The notes under the pieces: model-generated
Seen by the model: only the letters and a program-made list of their open reading frames with translations
The model's database searches: none
What the model was told of the DNA's origin: nothing
Part shown: one piece after another, positions 26,567-34,874 of the stretch
Position numbering within the stretch: position 1 is the first letter of the stretch
Layout: each line of letters opens with the position of its first letter
Translations under genes and position numbers: made by a program
DNA from: Anaerolineae bacterium
GTDB taxonomy: Bacteria; Chloroflexota; Anaerolineae; Promineifilales; Promineifilaceae
Direction: 5' to 3'
Length of the DNA: 64,000 bases
Assembly: GCA_023382655.1 (NCBI GenBank)
Contig: JAHDWK010000015.1
Location: 62,001 to 126,000 of the forward strand

Positions 26567-26579
26567 TCTCCTCCTGTAG

Positions 26580-26608
26580 AAATTAGGAATTATGAATTAG
26601 GAATTATG
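26580..26608. repeat. AATTAGG/AATTATG heptamer array
   Basis: Words AATTAGG, AATTATG, AATTAGG, AATTATG follow in tandem upstream of the binding-protein gene. A similar array is at about 34338-34360. Confidence 0.8.
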
Positions 26609-26667
26609 AGAGGGGAATGGTAAACCAAGGGGGCGGAAAAGGCGAACGGCCGTAGCGCAAAGGAAAA

Positions 26668-26724
26668 GGTTTGTAGTAGGCGATTTATCGCCTTTTGATG
26701 GCCCTGAAGTGCCGACTACAAACC
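26668..26724. repeat. 57-bp palindromic element, copy 1
   Basis: Ends GGTTTGTAGT and ACTACAAACC are inverted. Inside are GGCGATTTATCGCC and CCTGAAGTGCC. A second copy in the opposite orientation is at 54746-54801. It looks like a small non-autonomous or REP-like repeat. Confidence 0.8.
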
Positions 26725-26730
26725 GAGATG

Positions 26731-27741
26731 TCAGTTATCAATTCGGGCCACTTCCAGGGGGCTGACGGCGAGGATGGTGAGCGCGGCTTCCAGGCGTTGG
26801 TGTAGGTTGGCGTTTGCAGATTTTGTGGCGGGAAGCGTGGCTATGATTTTGTTGGTAAGCTGGGCGATGGCCGGTTCCAGAAAAGTGGCGGGATGTTTGC
26901 GTTCCCGGTTGGTGAATTCGGTATATTGATCACGCCAGGGGGAAAGGTGCTGCCGTAAAATTTGTAGCGTTTGTGGATTCATTTCCAGGTTGATCCCCAC
27001 CCCATTCGGTTTTTCCTGAATCTCATAAATGAATATGTCACGGGTTGGTTGGCCTTGTGCCAGGGCCATGATCTCGTGCATTTCATTGAGGGCTTGCAGG
27101 AAGGGGGAAAGCTGCATCAGCAAGTAGGGCGGGCGTAATAAATGGGGATGATTTTCCAGGGTGTTGCGTCCTTTGATGAGGATGGTGAGTCGTTTAACGG
27201 CCGTATTGGTTGCCTTGAAACAGACCATAATGGTAAACAGCCCCAACCGTATCTGGTCGCCGCTTTGTAAAGGGTAGGCTTTGCCTGGCTCCAGCATTTG
27301 CTGGTTGAGCCAGGTGCCGTTGGTGCTGCCCAGGTCGCTGCACGTAAAGCTGCCTGGGGCCGGTAAGATGGCGGCGTGGCGGCGCGATACGCTGTGCCCC
27401 AACGGGCTAAGTTGGGAAATGTCCACCATCTGTTCGCCAGTGTTGGCGGCGTCGCGCCCCAATACCAGATTGCGCACAAAGGGGAAGATGAGTGGTTCGG
27501 CATTGCCGCTGACGAACAGAGCCAGGCTGCCATCAGGTAAGGCGTTCTGCGTCTTCTCGTAAAGGGCTTGATATGTAGGGGAGACCCAGGTTTTTTCTTG
27601 TTGTTTCAGCTCAGATTCAAGTTGGGGGTCTTGTGTCACCAGCCGCGCGCCACAATTTTGGCAGTGGGTATCATGCCATCGGTTGGTGTGTTGGCAATAA
27701 ATACAAAAGAGGCCATCCTTGCCATTTGGTGAAAGAGTCAT
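26731..27741 (-). CDS. zinc-ribbon and FHA domain protein
   Basis: The protein has 336 residues. The N-terminus CIYCQHTNRWHDTHCQNCG is a four-cysteine zinc ribbon. An FHA domain at about 90-180 carries GRD, SVSRRHAAI and LGSTNGTWLN, the phosphothreonine-binding residues. The C-terminal 150 residues are helical and unassigned. FHA proteins bind phosphothreonine peptides made by Ser/Thr kinases; a PknB-like kinase is encoded at 34.9-35.7 kb. ATG 27741 is preferred over GTG 27744. Confidence 0.85.
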   Translation of the reverse strand: MTLSPNGKDGLFCIYCQHTNRWHDTHCQNCGARLVTQDPQLESELKQQEKTWVSPTYQALYEKTQNALPDGSLALFVSGNAEPLIFPFVRNLVLGRDAANTGEQMVDISQLSPLGHSVSRRHAAILPAPGSFTCSDLGSTNGTWLNQQMLEPGKAYPLQSGDQIRLGLFTIMVCFKATNTAVKRLTILIKGRNTLENHPHLLRPPYLLMQLSPFLQALNEMHEIMALAQGQPTRDIFIYEIQEKPNGVGINLEMNPQTLQILRQHLSPWRDQYTEFTNRERKHPATFLEPAIAQLTNKIIATLPATKSANANLHQRLEAALTILAVSPLEVARIDN

Positions 27742-27790
27742 CACCGTTATTGTATGGTGGGGCTACGGCCGTGAAAATGAGAGATTGATG

Positions 27791-28192
27791 CTATGTGCTG
27801 ACTTTTTTGTCTGGCAGCAGGATCAGATCAATGTGGTGGGTGTGGGCATAATCGAGCAGGGAAACGGCCGTGTCTTCCACTAAACTGTCCACCTTCACCC
27901 CTGCTTGTCGGGTTTGCGCTTGCAGCCCCCGCAGCGCTGTAAACAGGGCTTCTTCATCCAGTGCCACGTCATGCCCTACATGCAACAATACCAGTTCGGC
28001 ACGGGGCGTCATCTCCAGCGCCGTTTCCAAAGCTGAGTCAACTACACAAGGCGTATCAAATGGCAGCAACAGCCGCCGGAACGCGGGGTACTCCTCAACT
28101 GCCAACAATTCTCTGGCTGATTGCAGAGGTAGACAGGGCACTAATTCAGCGGTTCCTGATTCACCGGTTATTGGTTTTGTATAAGTGGTCAT
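27791..28192 (-). CDS. UspA-like protein (short)
   Basis: The protein has 133 residues. RRLLLPFDTPCVVDSALETA and AELVLLHVG match the beginning of the universal stress protein fold, and DYAHTHHIDLILLPDKK its later half. The ATP-binding GxxG(S/T) loop and last strand are missing, so it is a diverged or truncated member. GGAGGATAAGG directly precedes the ATG. It sits 50 bp downstream of the FHA gene start, on the same strand. Function is uncertain. Confidence 0.65.
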   Translation of the reverse strand: MTTYTKPITGESGTAELVPCLPLQSARELLAVEEYPAFRRLLLPFDTPCVVDSALETALEMTPRAELVLLHVGHDVALDEEALFTALRGLQAQTRQAGVKVDSLVEDTAVSLLDYAHTHHIDLILLPDKKVST

Positions 28193-28393
28193 CCTTATCC
28201 TCCGCCCACCTTGTGCGAACGTGCCGCAATTCTGTTTGTGTTGGTGGCCCCATCAGGTGGAAATATAGAACTTCATGCAGGTAAGGGCAGTGTATAGCAG
28301 AACTTGCCTGGACACAACAAAGTATGTGGGCTGGACAGTGGCTTGATGGTGTCCTGGGCGTTGCCGTTTGTTGGCAATAGTTCTAACGGGCTG

Positions 28394-28421
28394 TTGACAC
28401 CTCCTGGTCTGTCTTGATAAT
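28394..28421 (+). promoter_or_regulatory. predicted sigma70-type promoter for Flp pilin gene
   Basis: TTGACA (28394-28399) and GATAAT (28416-28421) are separated by 16 bp, about 55 bp ahead of the pilin ATG. It is close to the consensus. It lies in a 289-bp gap that otherwise shows no feature. Confidence 0.6.
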
Positions 28422-28481
28422 CTTTTGCGCATTAACAATTTATTACGTTTTATCCCTTTATTTTGTAATGGAGAAGGTCTC

Positions 28482-28631
28482 ATGTTATCCATAAAGGAAG
28501 GACAGGAAGGCCAGGGATTGATGGAATACGCGCTGGTGTTGGTGTTTGTCGCGGTCGTGATCATCGCCATTCTGACGGTGTTAGGCCCCCAAATCGGCAA
28601 CATGTACAGTCGTGTAACCGTCGCCTTTTAG
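28482..28631 (+). CDS. Flp/Fap-type pilin
   Basis: The protein has 49 residues. The N-terminal EGQEGQGLMEYALVLVFVAV is typical of Flp-type pilins: a processing Gly before Leu/Met, Glu at +5-like position, Tyr, then one hydrophobic helix. It would be cleaved by a prepilin peptidase and assembled by a Tad/type IVb machine, none of which is encoded here except possibly the CpaE-like protein at 57-58 kb. GGAGAAGG precedes ATG 28482, and an intrinsic terminator follows, so it is a monocistronic gene. Confidence 0.85.
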   Translation: MLSIKEGQEGQGLMEYALVLVFVAVVIIAILTVLGPQIGNMYSRVTVAF

Positions 28632-28648
28632 GTATCATTTTCTGGTCA

Positions 28649-28678
28649 GCGCCTCGCCACCGCGAGGCGCTTTTTTTT
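28649..28678 (+). terminator. Rho-independent terminator after pilin gene
   Basis: GCGCCTCGC (28649-28657) pairs with GCGAGGCGC (28662-28670), a 4-nt loop, followed by eight T. It is the clearest classical terminator in the window. Confidence 0.93.
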
Positions 28679-28720
28679 GTGTTATAATCGCGGCCTAAAT
28701 GGTGAGGTGATTGACGGCAC

Positions 28721-29251
28721 ATGACGATTCCTTCTTTTGAGACGATCCAATCCTACTTGACGATTTTTACGGCCGTTACCGGCGCACTTTTGGCCGCGTT
28801 GTGGATTAGTCTGGTTATCTGGGCGTTTCGGGATATGCGCGCTCGGTCGCGTGACCCGTTTGCGCAACTATTAGCGGCGCTGGTGGTGGCGGCCCTGCCG
28901 GTGGTGGGCATCATCATCTACCTCATTCTGCGGCCACGAGAGACGCTGGCAGAGGCGTATGAACGGGCATTGGAAGAGGAGGCGCTGCTGCAAGAGATCG
29001 AGGAACGGCCGCGCTGCCCCGGCTGTTCACGCACTACGGAATCCAATTGGTTATTGTGCCCCTATTGCCACACCCGTCTGAAGAAGGCGTGCCAGGATTG
29101 CAACTCCTTGTTGGAATTACAATGGAACATCTGCCCCTTCTGTGGCAACCACCATATTGATCCTTATCAGGCAGAAGCAGGTGGGGGTACGGCCGTGCCC
29201 ACCAACGGTAACATCACGCCTCCCCTTCAGGAATCAGAAACAACGACCTGA
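28721..29251 (+). CDS. membrane-anchored double zinc-ribbon protein
   Basis: The protein has 176 residues. Two hydrophobic segments lie at about 14-38 and 45-67. Two Cys4 zinc ribbons follow: CPGCSRTTESNWLLCPYC and CQDCNSLLELQWNICPFC. The N-terminal part resembles the membrane pair of phospholipase-D-nuclease N-terminal regions. It may act as a membrane-bound scaffold. The function is unknown. The Shine-Dalgarno is weak. Confidence 0.7.
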   Translation: MTIPSFETIQSYLTIFTAVTGALLAALWISLVIWAFRDMRARSRDPFAQLLAALVVAALPVVGIIIYLILRPRETLAEAYERALEEEALLQEIEERPRCPGCSRTTESNWLLCPYCHTRLKKACQDCNSLLELQWNICPFCGNHHIDPYQAEAGGGTAVPTNGNITPPLQESETTT

Positions 29252-29260
29252 TCTAAAACA

Positions 29261-29288
29261 AAACGACCTGCTTTTTAGCAGGTCGTTT
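29261..29288 (+). terminator. Rho-independent terminator-like hairpin
   Basis: AAACGACCTGC (29261-29271) pairs with GCAGGTCGTTT (29278-29288) around a TTTTTA loop, just after the zinc-ribbon gene. The A-tract before and T-tract after would work on either strand, which suits the convergent gene on the minus side. Confidence 0.85.
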
Positions 29289-29340
29289 TGATCTTCTCAA
29301 CTTGTAATCGCCCTGATCCCTTGTGATCGCATGAAGTCGT

Positions 29341-29763
29341 TTAGTAAGATGCTGCCTTAGACGGGCCGATGTATTGGGCGTCGCCAAAACCCAAAATCAG
29401 GTACCCAACTATCTGGAAAATCCAGAGCAGGACAACGCCGTATACGACGTCCTTTCCAAATGCTTTGGCAAGATCAATAGCCACCAAAAGCGAAACCACA
29501 ATCTGGACAACGGGAATGAAATACAAAATGCACCACCATCCGGGACGCCCTGCTATTTGGCACAATATATATAAATTATAGATCGGGATGATAGCCGCCC
29601 AGCCGGGCTGGCCTGCTTTGACAAACGTTTTCCAAAAACCCGCGATTACCAGAGCGACGATGACAGCCCAGCAGACGCATCCTACGCCGCTAAATAAAAT
29701 GGCAAAAATGCCCCCACCGTCATCTTGGTAAAAGATGTTGGCAAGAATTGGTAAAAAGGTCAT
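29341..29763 (-). CDS. DUF5684 membrane protein, copy 1
   Basis: The protein has 140 residues with four hydrophobic segments. KAGQPGWAAIIPIYNLYILCQIAGRPGWW is the DUF5684 hallmark, followed by AIDLAKAFGKD. Function is unknown; similar regions occur next to signal-peptidase-like proteins. It is a paralogue of the next upstream gene, so a tandem duplication is likely. CAGGAGAGTAAACAA precedes the ATG. Confidence 0.82.
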   Translation of the reverse strand: MTFLPILANIFYQDDGGGIFAILFSGVGCVCWAVIVALVIAGFWKTFVKAGQPGWAAIIPIYNLYILCQIAGRPGWWCILYFIPVVQIVVSLLVAIDLAKAFGKDVVYGVVLLWIFQIVGYLILGFGDAQYIGPSKAASY

Positions 29764-29838
29764 TTGTTTACTCTCCTGTTTTATGAACGGTAGATCTGGA
29801 CGATTACAAGCGTATGGTATGTGCCACCGTGCTAGAAG

Positions 29839-30213
29839 TCAATTGGTTTGTTTCGGACGCTGGTAGGTAGCGTCTGAAAAACCCAAAACCGGATACATCA
29901 CCCAGGGCAGGAAAAAGAGTAAAATGCCGGTGAGCGTGGTTTTGCCAAAGGCATAAGCCGTGTCCAGCGCCACCATCAGCCAGATGACGATATTCAGGAT
30001 GGGTACTAAAAACAGGATCATCCACCACCCAGGGCGGCCCGATATTTTCACCATAAAATACCAGTTGAGAACGGGGATAATGGCGGCCCAGCCTGGTTCC
30101 CCGGCTTTTGCCAGGGTTTTCCACAAACCGGCGGCGAAGAAAATGTACAGCGCCAGACTGAAAAACGAGCCGAGCGTGGATATGGTGGCGATAGTATCAG
30201 CAGATAAAGTCAC
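29839..30213 (-). CDS. DUF5684 membrane protein, copy 2
   Basis: The protein has 124 residues with four hydrophobic segments. KAGEPGWAAIIPVLNWYFMVKISGRPGWW aligns almost throughout with its downstream neighbour. It starts at GTG 30213 with AAAGGAG seven bases upstream. The pair probably form one transcription unit. The function is unknown. Confidence 0.8.
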   Translation of the reverse strand: MTLSADTIATISTLGSFFSLALYIFFAAGLWKTLAKAGEPGWAAIIPVLNWYFMVKISGRPGWWMILFLVPILNIVIWLMVALDTAYAFGKTTLTGILLFFLPWVMYPVLGFSDATYQRPKQTN

Positions 30214-30280
30214 AAAATTTCTCCTTTATATTATGTTCGAGGTTACTTATATCTCATAATGGGTAGCCTGACAACGGCGT

Positions 30281-30309
30281 TTTACGTTTCGGCTTTTTGC
30301 CAATATACT
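30281..30309 (+). promoter_or_regulatory. possible promoter for acsA
   Basis: TTTACG (30281-30286) and TATACT (30304-30309) have a 17-bp spacer, 44 bp before the acsA ATG. The -10 is good and the -35 moderate. Confidence 0.45.
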
Positions 30310-30353
30310 TGGGGCACAAACCCTTACAAATTGACAACGCGAAGGAGGCTGAT

Positions 30354-32264
30354 ATGGCTGAAAACAAAAGTATGGTAGGTGAAGTTTACTATCCCGCACC
30401 GGAAGTTATCACCCGTGCCCATATTTCTGACTATGACAAAGTCCATGCCGACGCATCGGCGGATCTGGCTGGTTTTTGGGGCAAAATCGCTGCCGAAAAT
30501 TACGAGTGGTATAAGCCGTGGGAAACTGTTTTGGATGATCGTAACGCCCCCTTTTACAAGTGGTTTGTGGGGGCCAAAGTGAACATTATCCACAATGCGC
30601 TCGACCGGCATATGCGCACGGCCGTGCGCAACAAAGCCGCCCTCATCTTTGAAGGTGAACCGGGAGATGCGCGTACCTACACCTACCAGCAGCTTAACTT
30701 TGAGGTCTGCAAATTTGCCAGCGTGCTGCGTTCCATGGGCGTCAGCAAAGGCGACCGCGTTACCATCTACATGGGGCGTATCCCCGAATTGATCATCGCC
30801 ATGCTGGCCTGCGCCAAAGTAGGGGCGATGCACTCCGTGGTCTATGGCGGTTTTTCCACCGAAGCGTTATTAGGGCGCATTGATGACAGCAAATCCAAGC
30901 TGCTCATCACCTGTGACGGCGCCTGGCTGCGTGGCAAAATTGTGGAATTGAAACAAATTGCTAACGAAGCAGTAGACCGCGCCGGTACCATTCAATCCGT
31001 CATTTGTGTGAAACGCACCGGGCAAGAAGTGGAGATGGTCTCCGGGCGTGATTACTGGTACCACGACCTGATGAATCTGCCCATTGCTGACCCCAAAGCG
31101 GCGACCCAGGTGATGGACGCCGAAGACCCGCTGTTTATCCTTTACACCTCCGGCACCACCGGCAAACCCAAAGCCATTTTGCATACACACGGTGGTTATA
31201 TGGTCTGGACGAGCACCACCTTGAAATGGACGTTTGATGTGAAGCCAGAAGATGTGTGGTGGTGTGCGGCCGATCCCGGCTGGATTACGGGGCATAGCTA
31301 TATTGTGTATGCGCCACTGATTTTGGGGACGACCAGCGTGATGTATGAAGGCGCGCCCACCCATCCTTACCCGGACCGCTGGTGGTCTATTGTGGCGAAA
31401 TATGGCGTCTCCATCATGTACACTGCGCCTACGGCCATTCGCGGCCTGATGCGTTTTGGCGAAAGCTGGCCAAACAAACACGATCTCTCTTCCTTACGGC
31501 TGCTGGGCACGGTGGGTGAACCGATCAATCCCGAAGCCTGGAAGTGGTATCACCGCGTGATTGGCAAGGAACGCTGTCCGATTATGGACACCTGGTGGCA
31601 GACAGAAACGGGTGGATTCATGATCACCCCCTTACCCTGTGTACCTTTGAAGCCAGGGTCGGCGACACGAGCGTTTCCCGGTGTGCAGGTAGATGTGGTA
31701 GATGAAGAAGGCGAGCCCGTCGCCGCTAACGAAGAAGGTTATCTGGTCATCCAATCCCCCTGGCCGGGTATGTTACGCACCATTTACCAGGACCCTGACC
31801 GCTTCGTGCAGCAGTACTGGAGTCGTTTTGCCGAGCAGGGCTGGTATTTACCCGGCGACAGCGCCCGCAAGGATGAAGATGGGTACATTTGGGTGATCGG
31901 CCGTATTGACGACGTGATCAAAGTATCCGGCTACCGTCTGGGCACGGCCGAAATCGAAAGCGCCCTGGTCAGCCATCCGGCCGTGGCTGAAGCGGCGGCC
32001 ATTGGCATCCCTGACCCTAACGAAGTCAAAGGTAACATCATCAAAGCGTATTGCATTTTGCGACAGGGGTATGATGCCGGGGAAAAGCTGGCCCACGAAT
32101 TACGTGATCATGTGGGCCATGAAATGGGGCCAATTGCCAAACCGGAAACAGTTGAATTTGTCACATCCCTCCCTAAAACACGTTCCGGCAAAATTATGCG
32201 TCGTGTTTTGAAGGCCCGCGCCATGGGGCAAGACGAAGGGGATTTGTCTACTCTGGAAGATTAA
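30354..32264 (+). CDS. acsA: acetyl-CoA synthetase (AMP-forming)
   Basis: The protein has 636 residues, the usual length. The adenylation P-loop LYTSGTTGKPKAIL, the ACS-type WWCAADPGWITGHSY and the C-terminal TRSGKIMRR with the Lys that is often acetylated are all present. It converts acetate, ATP and CoA to acetyl-CoA in the cytoplasm. ATG 30354 is chosen because AAGGAGG lies six bases upstream, excluding a 19-codon extension. A strong hairpin follows the stop. Confidence 0.95.
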   Translation: MAENKSMVGEVYYPAPEVITRAHISDYDKVHADASADLAGFWGKIAAENYEWYKPWETVLDDRNAPFYKWFVGAKVNIIHNALDRHMRTAVRNKAALIFEGEPGDARTYTYQQLNFEVCKFASVLRSMGVSKGDRVTIYMGRIPELIIAMLACAKVGAMHSVVYGGFSTEALLGRIDDSKSKLLITCDGAWLRGKIVELKQIANEAVDRAGTIQSVICVKRTGQEVEMVSGRDYWYHDLMNLPIADPKAATQVMDAEDPLFILYTSGTTGKPKAILHTHGGYMVWTSTTLKWTFDVKPEDVWWCAADPGWITGHSYIVYAPLILGTTSVMYEGAPTHPYPDRWWSIVAKYGVSIMYTAPTAIRGLMRFGESWPNKHDLSSLRLLGTVGEPINPEAWKWYHRVIGKERCPIMDTWWQTETGGFMITPLPCVPLKPGSATRAFPGVQVDVVDEEGEPVAANEEGYLVIQSPWPGMLRTIYQDPDRFVQQYWSRFAEQGWYLPGDSARKDEDGYIWVIGRIDDVIKVSGYRLGTAEIESALVSHPAVAEAAAIGIPDPNEVKGNIIKAYCILRQGYDAGEKLAHELRDHVGHEMGPIAKPETVEFVTSLPKTRSGKIMRRVLKARAMGQDEGDLSTLED

Positions 32265-32271
32265 GTCACCG

Positions 32272-32309
32272 GTCATCTGTAATCTGTGGAGACACAGATT
32301 ACAGATGAC
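32272..32309. terminator. 17-bp perfect hairpin between acsA and dctM-like genes
   Basis: GTCATCTGTAATCTGTG (32272-32288) and its complement (32293-32309) enclose GAGA. It separates two convergent genes, so it may end transcription from both, though there is no T-run. The DctM stop codon abuts the right arm. Confidence 0.65.
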
Positions 32310-33646
32310 TATGAAAACGTATTAACCAGCCACAACACAGTGTCATCCACCAGCATCACAATGATAAGCGCCAACGCCTGCAAGCCCATAAAAGGCAGGG
32401 CGCCTTTATGAATGTCTAGCGTAGGTACTTCTGGGGGGGCCACGCTTTGTAGATAGAACAAAGAAAAACCGACTGGCGGTGATATAAAAGCCATATTCAG
32501 GTTAATGGCCATCATCACGGTAAACCAGACCAAATTCACGTCCAGCAAAATGGCAGCCGGAATAAAAATCGGTAGAGCAATAAAGCTGATTTCTATAAAT
32601 TCCAGATTGATACCCAACAAAAAGATGGCGATATTAGCCACAATGATAAAACCCCAATACCCACCGGGTAAATTGGTCAGAAGTTGGGTGGCAAATTGCT
32701 GCCCTCCCAAATTATCAAATACCACGCTAAATAATGTGGAGCAGAAGAGGATCATCAGCACCAGGGAGGTGATGTTGGCGGTGGAGCGAGCCGCCTGTTT
32801 CACGATCAGCCACGTGAAATTCCGGTTGATGATAGCCAAGATACAAGCGCCAAATGCTCCCACTGCGCCTGCTTCTGTGGGAGTGGCGATACCGGTAAAA
32901 ATGCTGCCTAACACGGCAAAGATAAGGACGAGAGGGGGTACGACGGCCACGAGGGTACGGCGCGCCAGTGCCCAACCTTTGAGGGTGCGTGCTTCGGGGG
33001 GCAGGGGAGGCGCCAGATGCGGCCGTAACATGCCCACGACCAGAACATACAGGGCATAGAGGCCGGCCAGAAGCAGGCCGGGAATGAGTGCACCCAAGAA
33101 AAGATCGCCTATGGGCACACCCACTTGCTGGCTAAGCACCACCAAGACCAGGCTGGGAGGGATCAGCTGAGCCAATGTGCCGGAGGCCGTGATAACGCCG
33201 GTCGATAATTTGTTGTCGTAGCCATAACGAACCATAATGGGCAGCGCCAACAGCCCCATGACGATGACGGTAGCGGCGACGACACCGGTGGCTGCCGCCA
33301 ACAGCGTGCCCACAATAACAACAGCCAGGGCCAACCCACCCGGCAATGGCCCCATCAATAAGCCAATTGTCTCTAACAGCCGTTCCGCCAGACCAGACTT
33401 TTCAAAAATGGCCCCCATAAACACAAAGAAGGGTATGGCCAGGAGGGTAAAGTCATTCATCGAGCCAAACCAGCGGTTGGGCATGAGCCGGAGGATGTTC
33501 AGGTCAAATGCGCCTAGCGCCAGGCCAATGGCGCCGAATACGATGGCTGTGCCCGCAAAAGAAAAGGCAACCGGATAGCCACTCAGAATGAGAAATAAGA
33601 ACAACACAAACATGATGATGGCTACCCATTCAAATCCCGATCCCAT
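32309..33646 (-). CDS. dctM: TRAP transporter large permease (DctM/SiaM type)
   Basis: The protein has 445 residues with about 12 hydrophobic segments. PFFVFMGAIFEKSGLAERLLE near residue 75 and TPTEAGAVGAFGACILAI are family motifs. It forms the sodium-driven transport channel with the small subunit. ATG 33646 follows GGAGAGAAGAT. No DctP binding protein is encoded nearby. A UspA gene and a kinase gene are upstream in the same direction. Confidence 0.9.
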   Translation of the reverse strand: MGSGFEWVAIIMFVLFLFLILSGYPVAFSFAGTAIVFGAIGLALGAFDLNILRLMPNRWFGSMNDFTLLAIPFFVFMGAIFEKSGLAERLLETIGLLMGPLPGGLALAVVIVGTLLAAATGVVAATVIVMGLLALPIMVRYGYDNKLSTGVITASGTLAQLIPPSLVLVVLSQQVGVPIGDLFLGALIPGLLLAGLYALYVLVVGMLRPHLAPPLPPEARTLKGWALARRTLVAVVPPLVLIFAVLGSIFTGIATPTEAGAVGAFGACILAIINRNFTWLIVKQAARSTANITSLVLMILFCSTLFSVVFDNLGGQQFATQLLTNLPGGYWGFIIVANIAIFLLGINLEFIEISFIALPIFIPAAILLDVNLVWFTVMMAINLNMAFISPPVGFSLFYLQSVAPPEVPTLDIHKGALPFMGLQALALIIVMLVDDTVLWLVNTFS

Positions 33647-33723
33647 ATCTTCTCTCCTCTGTTTACGGTGATGTGTTGTTACCGGAGACGGCGCAGTTGG
33701 AAACGGCCACAACAGCTAATGCA

Positions 33724-34320
33724 TTATTCTATCCGCAAAGGTTCTTCTCTTGCCTCAGGCGCACGTTGTAGTTCGTCAATGTCCCGCAGGATGCCATAGA
33801 GGCGGATGAGTTCGACGATGGCTTGCAGCAACAGCGTGAAAAAGCCAACGAGAATCATGGTCTTGATGGGCGCGCGGGGCAGGCCACTGGGGTCTGGGGA
33901 CATTTCCCATGTACCCCATGAGCCATCGAAGCGGCGGCCCCAAGAAAGCATAACCGGGTTGTAAGTGACAACCAGGCCCAAGATGCAGAAGGGCACGAGG
34001 GCGAGGAGATGCCCTACGAAGTCTATGATGGCCTTGCGTTTAAGGCTTTGCTGCCCATACCAGAAATCTACACGCACGTTGATGTTGTTTTTGAGAATGT
34101 AGGCAAAGCCAAAAAGGAAGATAAGAGAATAGAGGTACCATTGAATTTCAATGATAGCGTTGGAGGTTAACCTGACGCCCACAAACCTGCCCATATACCG
34201 GAGGACAACATTGGCAAAGCCGATGAACACGGTGGGCAGCACCAGGTACATGGAGATGGCGCCAAGCCCTTCGGTTAGTTTGTCAATTGAGTTAGCATAG
34301 AGCCGGAGGATGCGTATCAT
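33724..34320 (-). CDS. dctQ: TRAP transporter small permease (DctQ type)
   Basis: The protein has 198 residues with four hydrophobic segments. IIEIQWYLYSLIFLFGFAYILKNN and NINVRVDFWY are the DctQ signatures. It pairs with the large permease 77 bp downstream. An AATTATGA array lies 15-40 bp upstream of its start. The substrate cannot be told from the sequence. Confidence 0.88.
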   Translation of the reverse strand: MIRILRLYANSIDKLTEGLGAISMYLVLPTVFIGFANVVLRYMGRFVGVRLTSNAIIEIQWYLYSLIFLFGFAYILKNNINVRVDFWYGQQSLKRKAIIDFVGHLLALVPFCILGLVVTYNPVMLSWGRRFDGSWGTWEMSPDPSGLPRAPIKTMILVGFFTLLLQAIVELIRLYGILRDIDELQRAPEAREEPLRIE

Positions 34321-34412
34321 GGGCGAGACTCAATGGGAATTATGAATTAGGAATTATGAAAGTTTGGGGGGAAGGATACTTTATGTTAGCTAATATGGCA
34401 ATTTTTTAGTCA

Positions 34413-34859
34413 TTAGTCGTCAGGCGGACGAATGAGCAAGACAGGGACGGTAGCGCGGCTGATCACTTTCTCGGCGACGTTGCCAAACATGAGCCGTTTG
34501 AGGCCGGTGAAGCCGTGGGTGGACATGATGATGGTGTCGGCGTTTTCAGTCACGGCCGTGTCCAATATCATCTCATGCACCGGTTCACCCTGGCGGATAA
34601 CGGCCGTCACCGTAAACCCCTCAGCGCGTAAAACCTGTTCTTTTTCCCACAGATAGGCGGTGGCGTCGTGCGTTTCGTGGGCCTGGGCTGTGCTTTCCGC
34701 CGCGTGCATTTCTGCCCGCATTTCCCCTTCCCAGGCCGAGGCCACCACATGCAGCAGTAAAATCTGGCTGTGATACTGCCCGGCCAACGAGCGCGCATAA
34801 TTCAGTGTGAGTTCGCCAAAAGGCGAACCATCAAGTGGAATAAGTAGTTTTTGGAACAT
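34413..34859 (-). CDS. universal stress protein (UspA family)
   Basis: The protein has 148 residues, a complete Usp fold: KLLIPLDGSPFGELTL at the start and the ATP-binding loop MSTHGFTGLKRLMFGNVAEKV near the end, with VPVLLIRP. It follows the kinase gene by 15 bp and precedes the TRAP genes by about 90 bp. Usp proteins that accompany TRAP transporters (TeaD with TeaABC) bind ATP and modulate uptake; a similar role here is inferred. Confidence 0.9.
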   Translation of the reverse strand: MFQKLLIPLDGSPFGELTLNYARSLAGQYHSQILLLHVVASAWEGEMRAEMHAAESTAQAHETHDATAYLWEKEQVLRAEGFTVTAVIRQGEPVHEMILDTAVTENADTIIMSTHGFTGLKRLMFGNVAEKVISRATVPVLLIRPPDD

Positions 34860-34874
34860 AAGCAGATATTTCTT

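Noticed and set aside
27791..28192. UspA-like short gene as a pseudogene
   Set aside because: It has a strong Shine-Dalgarno, intact frame and normal codon use; divergence does not prove loss of function.
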